Source: Oscillospiraceae bacterium (GTDB lineage: Bacteria; Bacillota; Clostridia; Oscillospirales; Oscillospiraceae). Taken from it: a stretch of DNA of 64,000 nucleotides. A program made the translations under genes and the position numbers. Positions 22,655-30,388 of the stretch are shown one piece after another. The DNA lies in the NCBI GenBank assembly GCA_910575505.1, contig CAJTFK010000003.1, positions 62,001 through 126,000 of the forward strand, given 5' to 3'. Below the pieces are notes generated by a model that did not search any database, was not told the DNA's origin, and saw nothing but the letters and a program-made list of their open reading frames with translations. Positions within the stretch are counted from its first letter, which is position 1; each line of letters starts with the position of its first letter.

Positions 22655-23914
22655 ATGAACAAACCGATCCGCGCGGCCCTGCTGGCCCTCTGCCTGCTTT
22701 TAAGCGGTTGCGCCGCCCCGGCGGAGCCGGAGAGCAAATGGGACCCGGCTCTGAAAAACGCCCTGGGCCTGACCCAGGAACAGCGGCTGGAGGACTATGA
22801 TTATTTTGTGAAAACCCTGAAGGACAGCTATCTCTGCCTGGGCCTCCGGGACCGGGAGAACCCGGATGACCCGGCGGAGGGCATCTTTCAGGAGTACCGG
22901 AAGATGATCGAGGAGAGCGACAGCGACCAGGCGTTTTACTCCGCTCTGTACAGCTCCCGGTTCCGTCTGGGGTCCTACGGCCATTTCTGGATCATCGAGC
23001 CGGAGAGCTATTATGAGATGCTGGACTGGTGCAAAAACGAGGACACCACAGGCCGGGAGCACTGGAAGGAGCTCACAGAGGCGTCGGAGGCGCAGTATGA
23101 GAAGCTGAAGACCTATCTGGACGACCTGGGAGACGAAGGCGGCGGTTCCTGGAGCGAGGGAGAATCGGGGGAAAACCTGCATACCCTCCTTTTGCCGGAA
23201 GAGGGAATCGCCTATCTGAAGGTGGACAGCTTCCTGACGGACTACGACCCCGATTATCAGAAGGAGGCCCAAGCCATCCGGGACTTCTACAACGCCGCCG
23301 GAGACTGCACGGACCTCATCATCGACCTGACGGACAACAGCGGCGGAAACGAGGGCTATTGGCAGAACCTTCTGACCGCCCCGCTGACAGACGCACCTCT
23401 GTCCTGCACCAATTACGCCCTGCTGGCGGACAGCGAAAACAACCGGCCCTACATCGACAACGTCTTCGCCCCCTCGGACCTCCATCCCATCTCGGAGCTG
23501 CCGGACCTGCCGAAGCTGGAGCGGGACGGGCTGGAGGCTGCCACCCACTTTGTGGAGAGCACCCTGCACGTGGAACCGGCGGCGGAGCGGGCGGCATTCC
23601 ATGGCCGGGTGTGGCTGCTGGTGGGCCCCATGGTGTACTCCGCCAGCGAGTCCTTTTCCGTTTTCTGCCAGGCCACGGGCTTTGCCACTCTGGTGGGACA
23701 GCAGACCAGCGGCGACGGTATCGGAGCCCTGAATCCGGTGATGATGCGTCTGCCCAACAGCGGCATTTTAATTCAGTACACGATGATGTACGGCCTGAAC
23801 CCGGACGGCTCCAGCAGCGAGGAGGCAGGCACCACGCCGGACGTCCTCTCTCCCGCCGGGGAACCGGCGCTGATTACCGCCCTTCGGACCATCCGGCAGA
23901 GCCGGACCGCCTGA
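22655..23914 (+). CDS. S41-family peptidase, lipoprotein
   Basis: This 419-residue protein has a lipoprotein signal with the lipobox LLSGC (Cys about 19), so it should be membrane-anchored outside the cell. The C-terminal half is a tail-specific protease domain: AYLKVDSF, TDLIIDLTDNSGGN, and VYSASESFSVF with the probable nucleophile Ser, then LVGQQTSGDGIG. No PDZ domain is evident. The role may be processing of surface proteins. AGGAG is well placed before the ATG, and a strong terminator follows. The 290 bp upstream hold no gene. Confidence 0.85.
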   Translation: MNKPIRAALLALCLLLSGCAAPAEPESKWDPALKNALGLTQEQRLEDYDYFVKTLKDSYLCLGLRDRENPDDPAEGIFQEYRKMIEESDSDQAFYSALYSSRFRLGSYGHFWIIEPESYYEMLDWCKNEDTTGREHWKELTEASEAQYEKLKTYLDDLGDEGGGSWSEGESGENLHTLLLPEEGIAYLKVDSFLTDYDPDYQKEAQAIRDFYNAAGDCTDLIIDLTDNSGGNEGYWQNLLTAPLTDAPLSCTNYALLADSENNRPYIDNVFAPSDLHPISELPDLPKLERDGLEAATHFVESTLHVEPAAERAAFHGRVWLLVGPMVYSASESFSVFCQATGFATLVGQQTSGDGIGALNPVMMRLPNSGILIQYTMMYGLNPDGSSSEEAGTTPDVLSPAGEPALITALRTIRQSRTA

Positions 23915-23929
23915 GCCGAATAAATGCAG

Positions 23930-23959
23930 AAGGACCTGCCCTGCGGGCAGGTCCTTTTT
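23930..23959 (+). terminator. Rho-independent terminator of the S41 peptidase gene
   Basis: The stem AAGGACCTGCCC/GGGCAGGTCCTT with a TGC loop is followed by TTT; the A-rich 5' side lets it also act on the opposite strand for the CD1247 gene. Confidence 0.92.
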
Positions 23960-23990
23960 GACTCTTTGCGCTTGCCGGCGGACAGAGACC

Positions 23991-24446
23991 TCAGTCCTCG
24001 TCGTCCTCATCGTCCTCATCCGTCTCGTCCTCGTCAGTCTCGTCCTCCTCCAGACTGTCCAGATCGAATTCCAGATGCTCGCCGCAGTTGGGGCAGATTA
24101 CCATGCCGTCCTCCAGAACGGACTCGTCAAAATAGATGATCTCTTCACAGGTGGGGCAGGTGGTGGCGTAGCAGTCCTCGCCGTCCTCCAGATCGTCCAG
24201 CTCATATTCGCTGTCCTCGTCGTCCTCTTCCCCGTAAATCAGGTCCTCCACGTCCTCCAGATCGTCGCTGACAGCGTCCAGGCCGTCATAGAGCTCATCC
24301 TGATTCTCCTTCAGATCCGACAGCTCCAGCGCCATGTCCTCCAGCACGTCGATGATGACGCTCAGCAGCTTCCGTTCCTTCTTGCTGTCCAGCTTCATGC
24401 CCTCGGCCAGGCCCTTCAGATAGGCAACCTTCTCAGTGATTTCCAT
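23991..24446 (-). CDS. CD1247 N-terminal-domain protein with zinc ribbon
   Basis: This 151-residue acidic protein starts MEITEKVAYLKGLAEGMKL, the mark of the CD1247 N-terminal domain, followed by a helical acidic stretch and a C-terminal zinc ribbon (TTCPTCEEII ... VICPNCGEHLEF), then a run of Asp/Glu. The function is unknown; the family is common in Clostridia. AAAAGGAGG precedes the ATG. It is directly downstream of efp on the same strand, a conserved-looking arrangement. Confidence 0.85.
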   Translation of the reverse strand: MEITEKVAYLKGLAEGMKLDSKKERKLLSVIIDVLEDMALELSDLKENQDELYDGLDAVSDDLEDVEDLIYGEEDDEDSEYELDDLEDGEDCYATTCPTCEEIIYFDESVLEDGMVICPNCGEHLEFDLDSLEEDETDEDETDEDDEDDED

Positions 24447-24527
24447 TGTCAAAAACCTCCTTTTTGAATAAACTCGTACAGGTGATGAAAAGGGATGGTT
24501 TTACTCCCCCTGCCAAAGGGGAATCCA

Positions 24528-24550
24528 AAGGGGGGACAGAGTCCCCCCTT
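24528..24550. repeat. GGGACAGAGTCCC palindrome, copy 2
   Basis: Exact 10-bp arms AAGGGGGGAC and GTCCCCCCTT flank AGA. It lies four bases from the efp stop and may help stop transcription of efp, although it lacks a T-run. It belongs to the REP-like set. Confidence 0.65.
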
Positions 24551-24553
24551 CTT

Positions 24554-25123
24554 TTACTCCTTGCAGCGGCCCAGGTATTCGCCCGTCCGGGTGTCCACCT
24601 GGATTTTCTCCCCCTCGTTGATGAACAGGGGCACCTGGATGACCGCGCCGGTCTCCAGGGTGGCCTTTTTGGTCACGTTGGTGGCGGTGTCGCCCTTGAC
24701 GCCGGGCTCGGTCTCGGTCACCACCAGGTCCATGAAGTTGGGCACCTCCACGGTGAAGACGCTGCCCTTGTAGCTCACCAGCTTGCAGACGGTGTTCTCC
24801 TTCACGAACTTGAAGCCGTCTCCCAGAACGTCCTGGTTCAGGGGGGACATGTCGAAGGTCTCCGGGTCCATGAAATAGTACAGGTCGCCGTCGTTGTAGC
24901 TGTATTCGGCATCCTTGCGCTCCACGCTGCCCTGCTCAAACTTCGCAGTGGGGTTGAAGGATTCCTCACGGATGGCTCCGGTGATGACGTTTTTGTACTT
25001 GGTGCGGACGAAGGCCGCGCCCTTGCCGGGCTTGACGTGCTGGAAGTCCACCACCAGCATGGGCTTGCCCTCCATCTCGAAAATCATACCCTTCCGGAAC
25101 TCGCCGGCGGAAATTGTAGGCAT
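24554..25123 (-). CDS. efp: Elongation factor P
   Basis: EF-P relieves ribosomes stalled at polyproline. The 189-residue protein shows the KOW-like N-terminal domain, with [17 protein letters not shown] carrying the loop that reaches the peptidyl-transferase centre, then the OB domains, ending in [13 protein letters not shown], the family signature. The length matches EF-P. The start at 25123 has GAGGAGG upstream. Proline-rich proteins such as the surface protein at 49.6 kb would be natural clients (inference). Confidence 0.97.
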   Translation of the reverse strand: MPTISAGEFRKGMIFEMEGKPMLVVDFQHVKPGKGAAFVRTKYKNVITGAIREESFNPTAKFEQGSVERKDAEYSYNDGDLYYFMDPETFDMSPLNQDVLGDGFKFVKENTVCKLVSYKGSVFTVEVPNFMDLVVTETEPGVKGDTATNVTKKATLETGAVIQVPLFINEGEKIQVDTRTGEYLGRCKE

Positions 25124-25281
25124 AGTTGTATCCTCCTCACAAATCTTGTACGAGAAAACGGCCCGCAAGGAGGGCATTTTCTCTCTTTCATGGTTTCCCA
25201 TTTCATAGCCGTAGCTATTTTATCCCATTCCGGCGGCAATTGCAAGTATTTTTCCGCAATTGTTCCCTTCCTTCAAATATT

Positions 25282-25476
25282 TCATTCCTCCGGCCCGTCC
25301 TGCGGGGTCTGTTCCTCCTCCAGACTCTCCAGGGCGGCCCGGACGGCGGCGACGACAAAGGCGGAGAAGGTACAGTCCCGCCCGCGAATGGCCTCTTCCA
25401 CCTGTTCGATCAAATCGTTAGGGAAACGGATGCCTTTGTTTGTTGTCGGCGGAATATTGGGAATTTTGAATGACAT
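25282..25476 (-). CDS. Small RHH-like (YlcI/YnfO-type) protein, copy 1
   Basis: This 64-residue protein contains the segment IRFPNDLIEQVEEAI, the beta-strand and first helix of ribbon-helix-helix-like DNA-binding proteins, then FVVAAVRAALESLEEE. It is about 70% identical to its neighbour at 25545. The two share an almost identical DNA stretch over the last 45 bases, which points to recent tandem duplication or gene conversion. The start has a GGTGAG ribosome site. Confidence 0.7.
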   Translation of the reverse strand: MSFKIPNIPPTTNKGIRFPNDLIEQVEEAIRGRDCTFSAFVVAAVRAALESLEEEQTPQDGPEE

Positions 25477-25544
25477 TTGCTCTCACCCCGCAAGACGATT
25501 TGCATGACATGTTCCGCAGCCGGCCGGCCCCGGGCTGGAAACGC

Positions 25545-25742
25545 TCACGCCTCCGGCCCGTCCTGCGGGGTCTGTTCCTCCTCCAGACTCTCCAGGGCAA
25601 CCCGGACGGCCTCTACCACAAACGCAGTGAATGTACACTGTTTTCCCTGAATCGCTTTTTCAATTTTCTCGATGATATCGTTGGGGAACCGAATACTTTT
25701 GCTTGTAGTCGGAGGAATTTTTGGAATTTTGAACTTTGACAT
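25545..25742 (-). CDS. Small RHH-like (YlcI/YnfO-type) protein, copy 2
   Basis: The 65-residue paralogue of the previous gene starts MSKFKIPKIPPTTSKS, followed by IRFPNDIIEKIEKAIQ. The ATG at 25742 has GAGGTG four bases upstream; a longer reading frame starts 33 bases earlier without a site. A -10-like TATAAT lies on the minus strand at about 25772-25767. Both copies and the small gene at 25864 form a divergent cluster of tiny genes. Confidence 0.72.
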   Translation of the reverse strand: MSKFKIPKIPPTTSKSIRFPNDIIEKIEKAIQGKQCTFTAFVVEAVRVALESLEEEQTPQDGPEA

Positions 25743-25816
25743 ACAGCACCTCGCAGCATGTTCATTATATGACAATTGTAGTGCTATATGCGTTTTCCGT
25801 CTGAGCTACATTTGAA

Positions 25817-25845
25817 TTGCATTTGAGGTCCAACTATGCTATAAT
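25817..25845 (+). promoter_or_regulatory. Sigma-A promoter for the 55-residue protein
   Basis: TTGCAT and TATAAT with a 17-bp spacer, 18 bp before the start codon region. Confidence 0.8.
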
Positions 25846-25863
25846 GTCGATGAGGTGAAAAAT

Positions 25864-26031
25864 ATGGAAAATCTGCCAAAATGCTACACAGTCCTTTTCA
25901 ACACGCTGACCGAGGTGATTGAGGCCATCGACCGCATGGACTTCGGCACCGCCAGGGCTCTGCTCATCCGGGGCCAGCAGGAGGCCGAGGAGGCCTATGC
26001 CTCGGAGGAGGAGGAAGAACCCCCCCAATAG
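25864..26031 (+). CDS. Small acidic-tailed protein (55 aa)
   Basis: The protein starts MENLPKCYTVLFNTLTEVI, is helical, and ends in a Glu-rich tail EEEEEPPQ. GAGGTG is six bases before the ATG, and a good promoter sits just upstream. I do not know its function. Its divergent placement next to the duplicated RHH-like genes suggests a shared control region. It is below the usual ORF length cut-off. Confidence 0.68.
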   Translation: MENLPKCYTVLFNTLTEVIEAIDRMDFGTARALLIRGQQEAEEAYASEEEEEPPQ

Positions 26032-26121
26032 AAGCGGGTCCTTCTGCCGGGAGTGTCCTTTTCGGAGACTTTATGCAGGTGCCTGTTCCGTCTGCCGAAA
26101 GCATGGAGAGCCCGGAAGAAC

Positions 26122-26143
26122 GGGAGGGGACAGAGCCCCTCCC
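26122..26143. repeat. GGGACAGAGCCC palindrome, copy 3
   Basis: Arms GGGAGGGG/CCCCTCCC around ACAGAG, followed by CTACATGGCAT, matching the outer bases of the other copies (CTACAACGCAT at 58105). It lies in the 243-bp gap before the membrane-protein gene. Confidence 0.7.
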
Positions 26144-26198
26144 CTACATGGCATCCCCGCTATAAAATGCGCAGATGGCCCCCCTTCTGCCCGGCGTC

Positions 26199-26227
26199 TT
26201 GCAATCCTCTATCCGCTCTGCTATACT
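26199..26227 (+). promoter_or_regulatory. Sigma-A promoter of the membrane-protein gene
   Basis: TTGCAA and TATACT with an exact 17-bp spacer, about 50 bp upstream of the start codon at 26275. Confidence 0.75.
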
Positions 26228-26274
26228 GTGCTCAGCCATCCCCCATATCATTCCGCAAAGAGAGGTTTTTTCCT

Positions 26275-26913
26275 ATGGTACAAGTTCCCCTTCGAGCCCT
26301 CATGGCCATCATCCCCGCGTTTATCCTCGGCGTCCTCGTGATGCTGGGCGGCAACGTCCTGCTGGGGGTCTATACCGACAACGTGGCCTACCCGGCCTAT
26401 ATGGAGACCCTGGACCTGTCGGAGGGCAGCATCGGCAGCACTCCCACACCGGACACGCCCCTGGCGGAGTCCGTGGCCGACATGGAGTCCATGGACACCT
26501 TTTACATCATCGGCTCCGTGGCCTGGGACCGCCCCCTTCCCATCAACGGCAAGGTGTATTATGAGGTGGAAATCAATTCCCAGGAGAACGGCGTCGGAAC
26601 TTATACCACCTTCCTGGCCCGCATCAACCAGGACGCCTTGGAGCGCCTGGAGAACGGCGGCCGCCGCCTTCCCATCGGCCGGTGGGTCCCCCTGGAGGGC
26701 CCGGACCCCGACGGTGTGCTGGACCGCAGCTACAGTCTGGACATCAAGGATCACTACGCCGACATGCTGGGGGATTTCGGCCTGGTGATGACAGAGGGAG
26801 AATTCCACGCCCGGCATCCCGGCTTTGACATCCTGCAATCTGTCTCCATCATCACCATGTTAGTGCTCTGGCTGGTCTTTTCCATCGTCTTCAAGAAAAA
26901 GGGCTGGTTTTGA
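26275..26913 (+). CDS. Unrecognised two-pass membrane protein
   Basis: This 212-residue protein has a transmembrane segment at each end (about residues 6-33 and 185-205) and an extracytoplasmic middle of about 150 residues with an acidic start and a beta-rich region (VYYEVEINSQENGVG, RWVPLEGPDPDG). The last residues KKKGWF are basic, placing both ends in the cytoplasm. AGAGG precedes the ATG, and promoter and terminator frame a single-gene unit. No family is recognised. Confidence 0.75.
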   Translation: MVQVPLRALMAIIPAFILGVLVMLGGNVLLGVYTDNVAYPAYMETLDLSEGSIGSTPTPDTPLAESVADMESMDTFYIIGSVAWDRPLPINGKVYYEVEINSQENGVGTYTTFLARINQDALERLENGGRRLPIGRWVPLEGPDPDGVLDRSYSLDIKDHYADMLGDFGLVMTEGEFHARHPGFDILQSVSIITMLVLWLVFSIVFKKKGWF

Positions 26914-26923
26914 ATACAGAACG

Positions 26924-26956
26924 TCCCGCCGGTGGAACCCACCGGCGGGATTTTTT
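26924..26956 (+). terminator. Rho-independent terminator
   Basis: The 12-bp stem TCCCGCCGGTGG/CCACCGGCGGGA with a 3-nt loop is followed by TTTTTT. Confidence 0.93.
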
Positions 26957-27053
26957 CGCGTTTTGCTTTTTTGCTTTTTTAGTTTCTGCTTTTTTTGTTT
27001 CTGAGTTTTCCCGGTTCGGCATCGCATTCCCGGGGATTTTGCGGGGACCGGGC

Positions 27054-27566
27054 TCAGGCCCGGCCCTTCCGCCGGCGGCGGCAAACACCTTTGAAGGGGG
27101 CCTGAAGGGCGTGGAGCACCTTCTGCCAGGGGGTGACGGCCCCGCCCAGAGGCTCCACCATCAGGGCCAGCACCCCGGCCCGGTTGGCCGCCAGCATGTC
27201 CGTCAGCAACTTGTCCCCCAGCATGGCGGTATGGGTCCGGTCCGTCCCCGCCCGGGCCATGGCGGCCTCCAGCCCCCGGGTGGAGGGCTTTCCCGCGTGG
27301 CCCTGGTAGAGGATGCCCAGACCGGCGCAGAACTCCGTGACCCGGGACCCGGAACGGTTGTTGGACACGATCATCACCTGGATGCCCGCCGCCTTCATCT
27401 CCCCGAGCCACGCCCGCAGCGCCCTGTCGGGCTTCCGGACGGATTTGGGCGCCAGGGTGAAATCCAGGTCGCTGAGCAGCAGCGTCACCCCGGCGCGCCG
27501 CAAAAATGCCGGGGTCACGGCAGCGTAGCTTTCAAATAAACGGTCTGGAACCAGAGAAAAGGACAT
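27054..27566 (-). CDS. YqeG-type HAD phosphatase (class IIIA)
   Basis: This 170-residue HAD protein has DxD motif I in LLLSDLDFTLAP (Asp about 32 and 34), motif II in VMIVSNNRSG, and motif III-IV in AMLGDKLLTDM. It fits the YqeG family found in Firmicutes next to GTPase genes; the natural substrate is unclear (phosphatidylglycerophosphate phosphatase is reported for plant and algal relatives). AAGGAG is seven bases before the ATG. No YqeH-like GTPase is adjacent here. Confidence 0.9.
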   Translation of the reverse strand: MSFSLVPDRLFESYAAVTPAFLRRAGVTLLLSDLDFTLAPKSVRKPDRALRAWLGEMKAAGIQVMIVSNNRSGSRVTEFCAGLGILYQGHAGKPSTRGLEAAMARAGTDRTHTAMLGDKLLTDMLAANRAGVLALMVEPLGGAVTPWQKVLHALQAPFKGVCRRRRKGRA

Positions 27567-27727
27567 AAGAGCTCTCCTTCGCGCATAGAAATTCCATCAG
27601 GAATAAGATGGCCGGAAGCAGATCCCGGAACCGGGCCGCCGGGGGCGGCGGCCCCTTCCTGCCGGGAATTTTATATCTGCTATACAGTATACATTGTTTG
27701 AAGTCTGTCCGCAAGGGGGAGAACGAC

Positions 27728-28519
27728 ATGCAGATTTATCTGTCCGTGACGCCGGATGGAGCAAGGGAGGCCGGGAGCTTCTGCCGGGCCCTGGCCCATG
27801 TGGCCTACCGCATCGGGCCAGGGTCCACGCTGCTGCGGGGCGGCCTGCTGCTGGAAACTCGGGGCGGCCTGCTGTCCGTCAGCGACCGGGAGGCCCCTTT
27901 CATCGACGATCCGGAGGCTCTGGCGGAAGCGGCGCTGCGGGAGTGCGGCCGGCGGAATTACAGCGGCGTGCTGCTGGACTTCGAGGAGCCCCCCCGGCGG
28001 GACCGGCAGGCCTTTGCGGAGCAGCTGGCGGCGGCGCTGGGGGCCTCCCGCCGGACGCTGTACCTGCCGGAGCGCTGGGCCGTCCCCGGCGGGGTGTCCC
28101 TGATCTGCACGGCCATCTCCGGGGGCAATTTTGTCCAGCGGCTGGAGGAGGCCGCCGCCGGAGCCGGAGGCGCGGGACGGCTGGCTCTGGACGTTCAGCG
28201 GCTGTGCATGGACTTCCGCCTCCCCGCCCCCAGCGGCGAGGGAGAGCCCCTGAGCCCCGACGTCTTCCGCCGCCTGATGGAGCGGGAGAACCCGGCGGTC
28301 TTCTTCTCTCAGGACCTCTGCGCCCGGTATTTCACCTATACGCGGCAGGGAGAGTCCCACTTTGTCCTCTTCGACGACGCCGGCACCCTACGCCAAAAGC
28401 TCCGTCAGGGAGCGGGGATGGGCTTCTCCGCCGCCTTTTTCATGTGGCCGGAGGTCCGGGACATCGCGCCTCAGCTCTTCGCCCGGAACGGGCCCGGCGG
28501 CGGGCCGCCCCAGCGCTGA
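27728..28519 (+). CDS. Putative TIM-barrel (GH18-like) protein upstream of spoVAD
   Basis: This 263-residue protein has no signal peptide. The run YSGVLLDFEEPPRR resembles strand 4 of GH18-type barrels, where DxxDxDxE carries the catalytic acid; here only DFEE remains. The late GMGFSAAFFMWPEV looks like a barrel-closing strand. I infer a GH18-like fold without assured activity. It lies 75 bp before spoVAD on the same strand with no terminator between, so a spore role is possible. AAGGGGGA precedes the ATG. Confidence 0.6.
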   Translation: MQIYLSVTPDGAREAGSFCRALAHVAYRIGPGSTLLRGGLLLETRGGLLSVSDREAPFIDDPEALAEAALRECGRRNYSGVLLDFEEPPRRDRQAFAEQLAAALGASRRTLYLPERWAVPGGVSLICTAISGGNFVQRLEEAAAGAGGAGRLALDVQRLCMDFRLPAPSGEGEPLSPDVFRRLMERENPAVFFSQDLCARYFTYTRQGESHFVLFDDAGTLRQKLRQGAGMGFSAAFFMWPEVRDIAPQLFARNGPGGGPPQR

Positions 28520-28594
28520 GGGACGCATCCATCCATACATAAAAAGCCTCTTCCGGGAGAACCTAGCGGAAAATCCACGTCAAGAGGTGTGCAT

Positions 28595-29611
28595 ATGAGC
28601 AACAAGCGTGTGGGCCGGCGGACCGTGGCCCTGTCCGCCCCGCCCTCGGTGATCTCCTTTGCCAACATCGGCGGCAAAATGGAGGGGGAGGGCCCCCTGC
28701 GGGACTACTTCGACGAGCTGAACGAGGATTCCTTCTTTGGTGAAAAGACCTGGGAAAAGGCGGAGTCCGCCATGCAGAAAAAGGTTCTTCAGCGGGCGCT
28801 GGACCAGGCCCGTCTGAAGCCGGGAGACCTGGACTATGTGCTGGCGGGGGATCTGCTGAATCAGTGCATCGGCTCCTCCTTCGGCCTGCGGGAATTCGGT
28901 GTGCCCTTCTACGGGCTCTACGGGGCCTGCTCCACCATGGGGGAATCCCTGTCCCTGGCGGCCATGCTGATTGACGGCGGCTTTGCCGGGAAGGCCGCCG
29001 CCATGACCTCCTCCCACTTCTGCACCGCCGAACGGCAGTACCGGATGCCGGTGCCCTACGGCAACCAGCGGACCCCCACCGCCCAGTGGACCGCCACCGC
29101 CGCCGGATGCACCATCCTGGCGGCGGAGGGCCCCGGGCCCTATATCACGCACATCACCTGCGGAAAAATTGTGGACAAGGGCATTGCCGACGCCAACAAC
29201 ATGGGAGCCGCCATGGCCCCGGCGGCCTACGACTGCCTCTCCGCCTTCTTCCAGGACACCGGAACCAAACCCCAGGACTATGACCTGGTGGTAACCGGCG
29301 ACCTGGGGGAGCTGGGCCACAGCATCGTCCGGGACTTCTTTTCCAGGGACGGCATCGACATGGGCAACAACTTCCAGGACTGCGGCCTCCTCCTCTACGA
29401 CCGGGAGAGCCAGGACATGCACGCCGGAGGCTCCGGCTGCGGCTGCTCCGCCTCGGTGCTCAACGGTTATCTCCTCTCGGGGATGCGGGACGGAAAGTGG
29501 TCGAAGATTCTCTTCGCCCCCACCGGGGCCCTGCTGTCCCCCACCTCCAGCTTTCAGGGGGAGTCCATCCCCTCCATCTGCCACGCGGTCTGCCTGTCCG
29601 TGAAAAAGTGA
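28595..29611 (+). CDS. spoVAD: Stage V sporulation protein AD
   Basis: SpoVAD is the dipicolinic-acid-binding component of the SpoVA channel that moves Ca-DPA into the forespore. The 338-residue protein shows a thiolase-like fold with YGLYGACSTMGESLSLAAM, MTSSHFCTAERQ and the C-terminal GCGCSASVLNGYLL, as in SpoVAD. The length matches (about 338). AGAGGTG is five bases before the ATG at 28595. SpoVAC and SpoVAE genes, its usual partners, are not in the flanking DNA. A terminator follows. Confidence 0.95.
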   Translation: MSNKRVGRRTVALSAPPSVISFANIGGKMEGEGPLRDYFDELNEDSFFGEKTWEKAESAMQKKVLQRALDQARLKPGDLDYVLAGDLLNQCIGSSFGLREFGVPFYGLYGACSTMGESLSLAAMLIDGGFAGKAAAMTSSHFCTAERQYRMPVPYGNQRTPTAQWTATAAGCTILAAEGPGPYITHITCGKIVDKGIADANNMGAAMAPAAYDCLSAFFQDTGTKPQDYDLVVTGDLGELGHSIVRDFFSRDGIDMGNNFQDCGLLLYDRESQDMHAGGSGCGCSASVLNGYLLSGMRDGKWSKILFAPTGALLSPTSSFQGESIPSICHAVCLSVKK

Positions 29612-29659
29612 GCACGGCCCTCCGCCCTGTTTGGAGGGTCCCCTGAGCTCCATGTAAAG

Positions 29660-29702
29660 CCCGCCCTGCCGGTCTGAAATTGCCGGCAGGGCGGGTTCTT
29701 TT
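29660..29702 (+). terminator. Rho-independent terminator of spoVAD
   Basis: The 13-bp stem CCCGCCCTGCCGG/CCGGCAGGGCGGG with a loop of about 10 nt is followed by TTCTTTT. Confidence 0.85.
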
Positions 29703-29848
29703 CCCCGTGACGCCGCGGGGGTTTTTCGGACCTTCCTCACAGATTCCCCTGCCGGACGGCGGACGGGACGCGGAATGCGCCGCCGCCTTTGGCGCTTTCG
29801 CCCAGGGCCGCCAGACGCCTTTCCCGTTGTTTCTGTCAAAAACGTCTC

Positions 29849-29901
29849 TTGACTATAGTATGATATCGGACTAGAATGTCATCATCAAGTCCGATTTCAT
29901 A
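29849..29901 (+). promoter_or_regulatory. Promoter and inverted-repeat operator of the marR-MATE operon
   Basis: TTGACT (29849-29854) and TAGAAT (29872-29877) are 17 bp apart. The arms TATGATATCGGACT (29859-29872) and AGTCCGATTTCATA (29888-29901) match at 13 of 14 positions in inverted orientation and straddle the -10, as expected for autorepression by the MarR-type regulator encoded just downstream. Confidence 0.8.
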
Positions 29902-29922
29902 CGATAGGAGTGCTGAGCGTTT

Positions 29923-30369
29923 ATGGATACCTGCGAGCTGTTTGGGGCATACATGCGGCTGGACCATGAGATCGACGAATTTTACCACGAGCTGGCCCTG
30001 GGGCAGGGCCTGTCGGACAGCGCCTTTGCGGTGCTCTGGAGCATTCTGGAGCTGGGGGAGGGCTGTACCCAGCGGGATATCTGCCGCCAGTTTTTCCTGA
30101 GCAAGCAGACGGTGCATTCCTCCGTGCGGAAGCTGGAGCGGGAGGGCGTTCTCTCCCTGCTCCCCGGCGAGGGCCGGGAGGTGCGGGTCTGCCTGACGGA
30201 CCGGGGCAGGGACCTGGCCCAGGAAAAGGTTCTTCCCGTCATGGAAGCGGAACGGGACGCCTCCGCGTCCATCAGCCCGGAGGAATGGCGGACCATGATG
30301 CGCCTGGGAGAACGGTGGCTTGCCGGCTTCCGGGCGGCGGCTGCGGAACGCCTGCGCAAAGAAAACTGA
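29923..30369 (+). CDS. MarR-family transcriptional regulator
   Basis: This 148-residue winged-helix regulator has CTQRDICRQFFLSKQTVHSSVRKLEREGVL as its HTH and recognition helix (about residues 47-77), followed by the wing LLPGEGREVRVCLTDRG. It probably represses its own operon through the inverted repeat at 29859-29901, with release on binding a toxic compound. It is followed after 19 bp by a MATE exporter, the usual target of such a regulator. AGGAG precedes the ATG. Confidence 0.92.
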   Translation: MDTCELFGAYMRLDHEIDEFYHELALGQGLSDSAFAVLWSILELGEGCTQRDICRQFFLSKQTVHSSVRKLEREGVLSLLPGEGREVRVCLTDRGRDLAQEKVLPVMEAERDASASISPEEWRTMMRLGERWLAGFRAAAAERLRKEN

Positions 30370-30388
30370 GAGGACACGGCAGAATGTT

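Noticed and set aside
25834-26028. 64-residue minus-strand frame opposite the 55-residue gene
   Set aside because: It has no ribosome site and runs into the plus-strand promoter; the plus gene has promoter, ribosome site and start.
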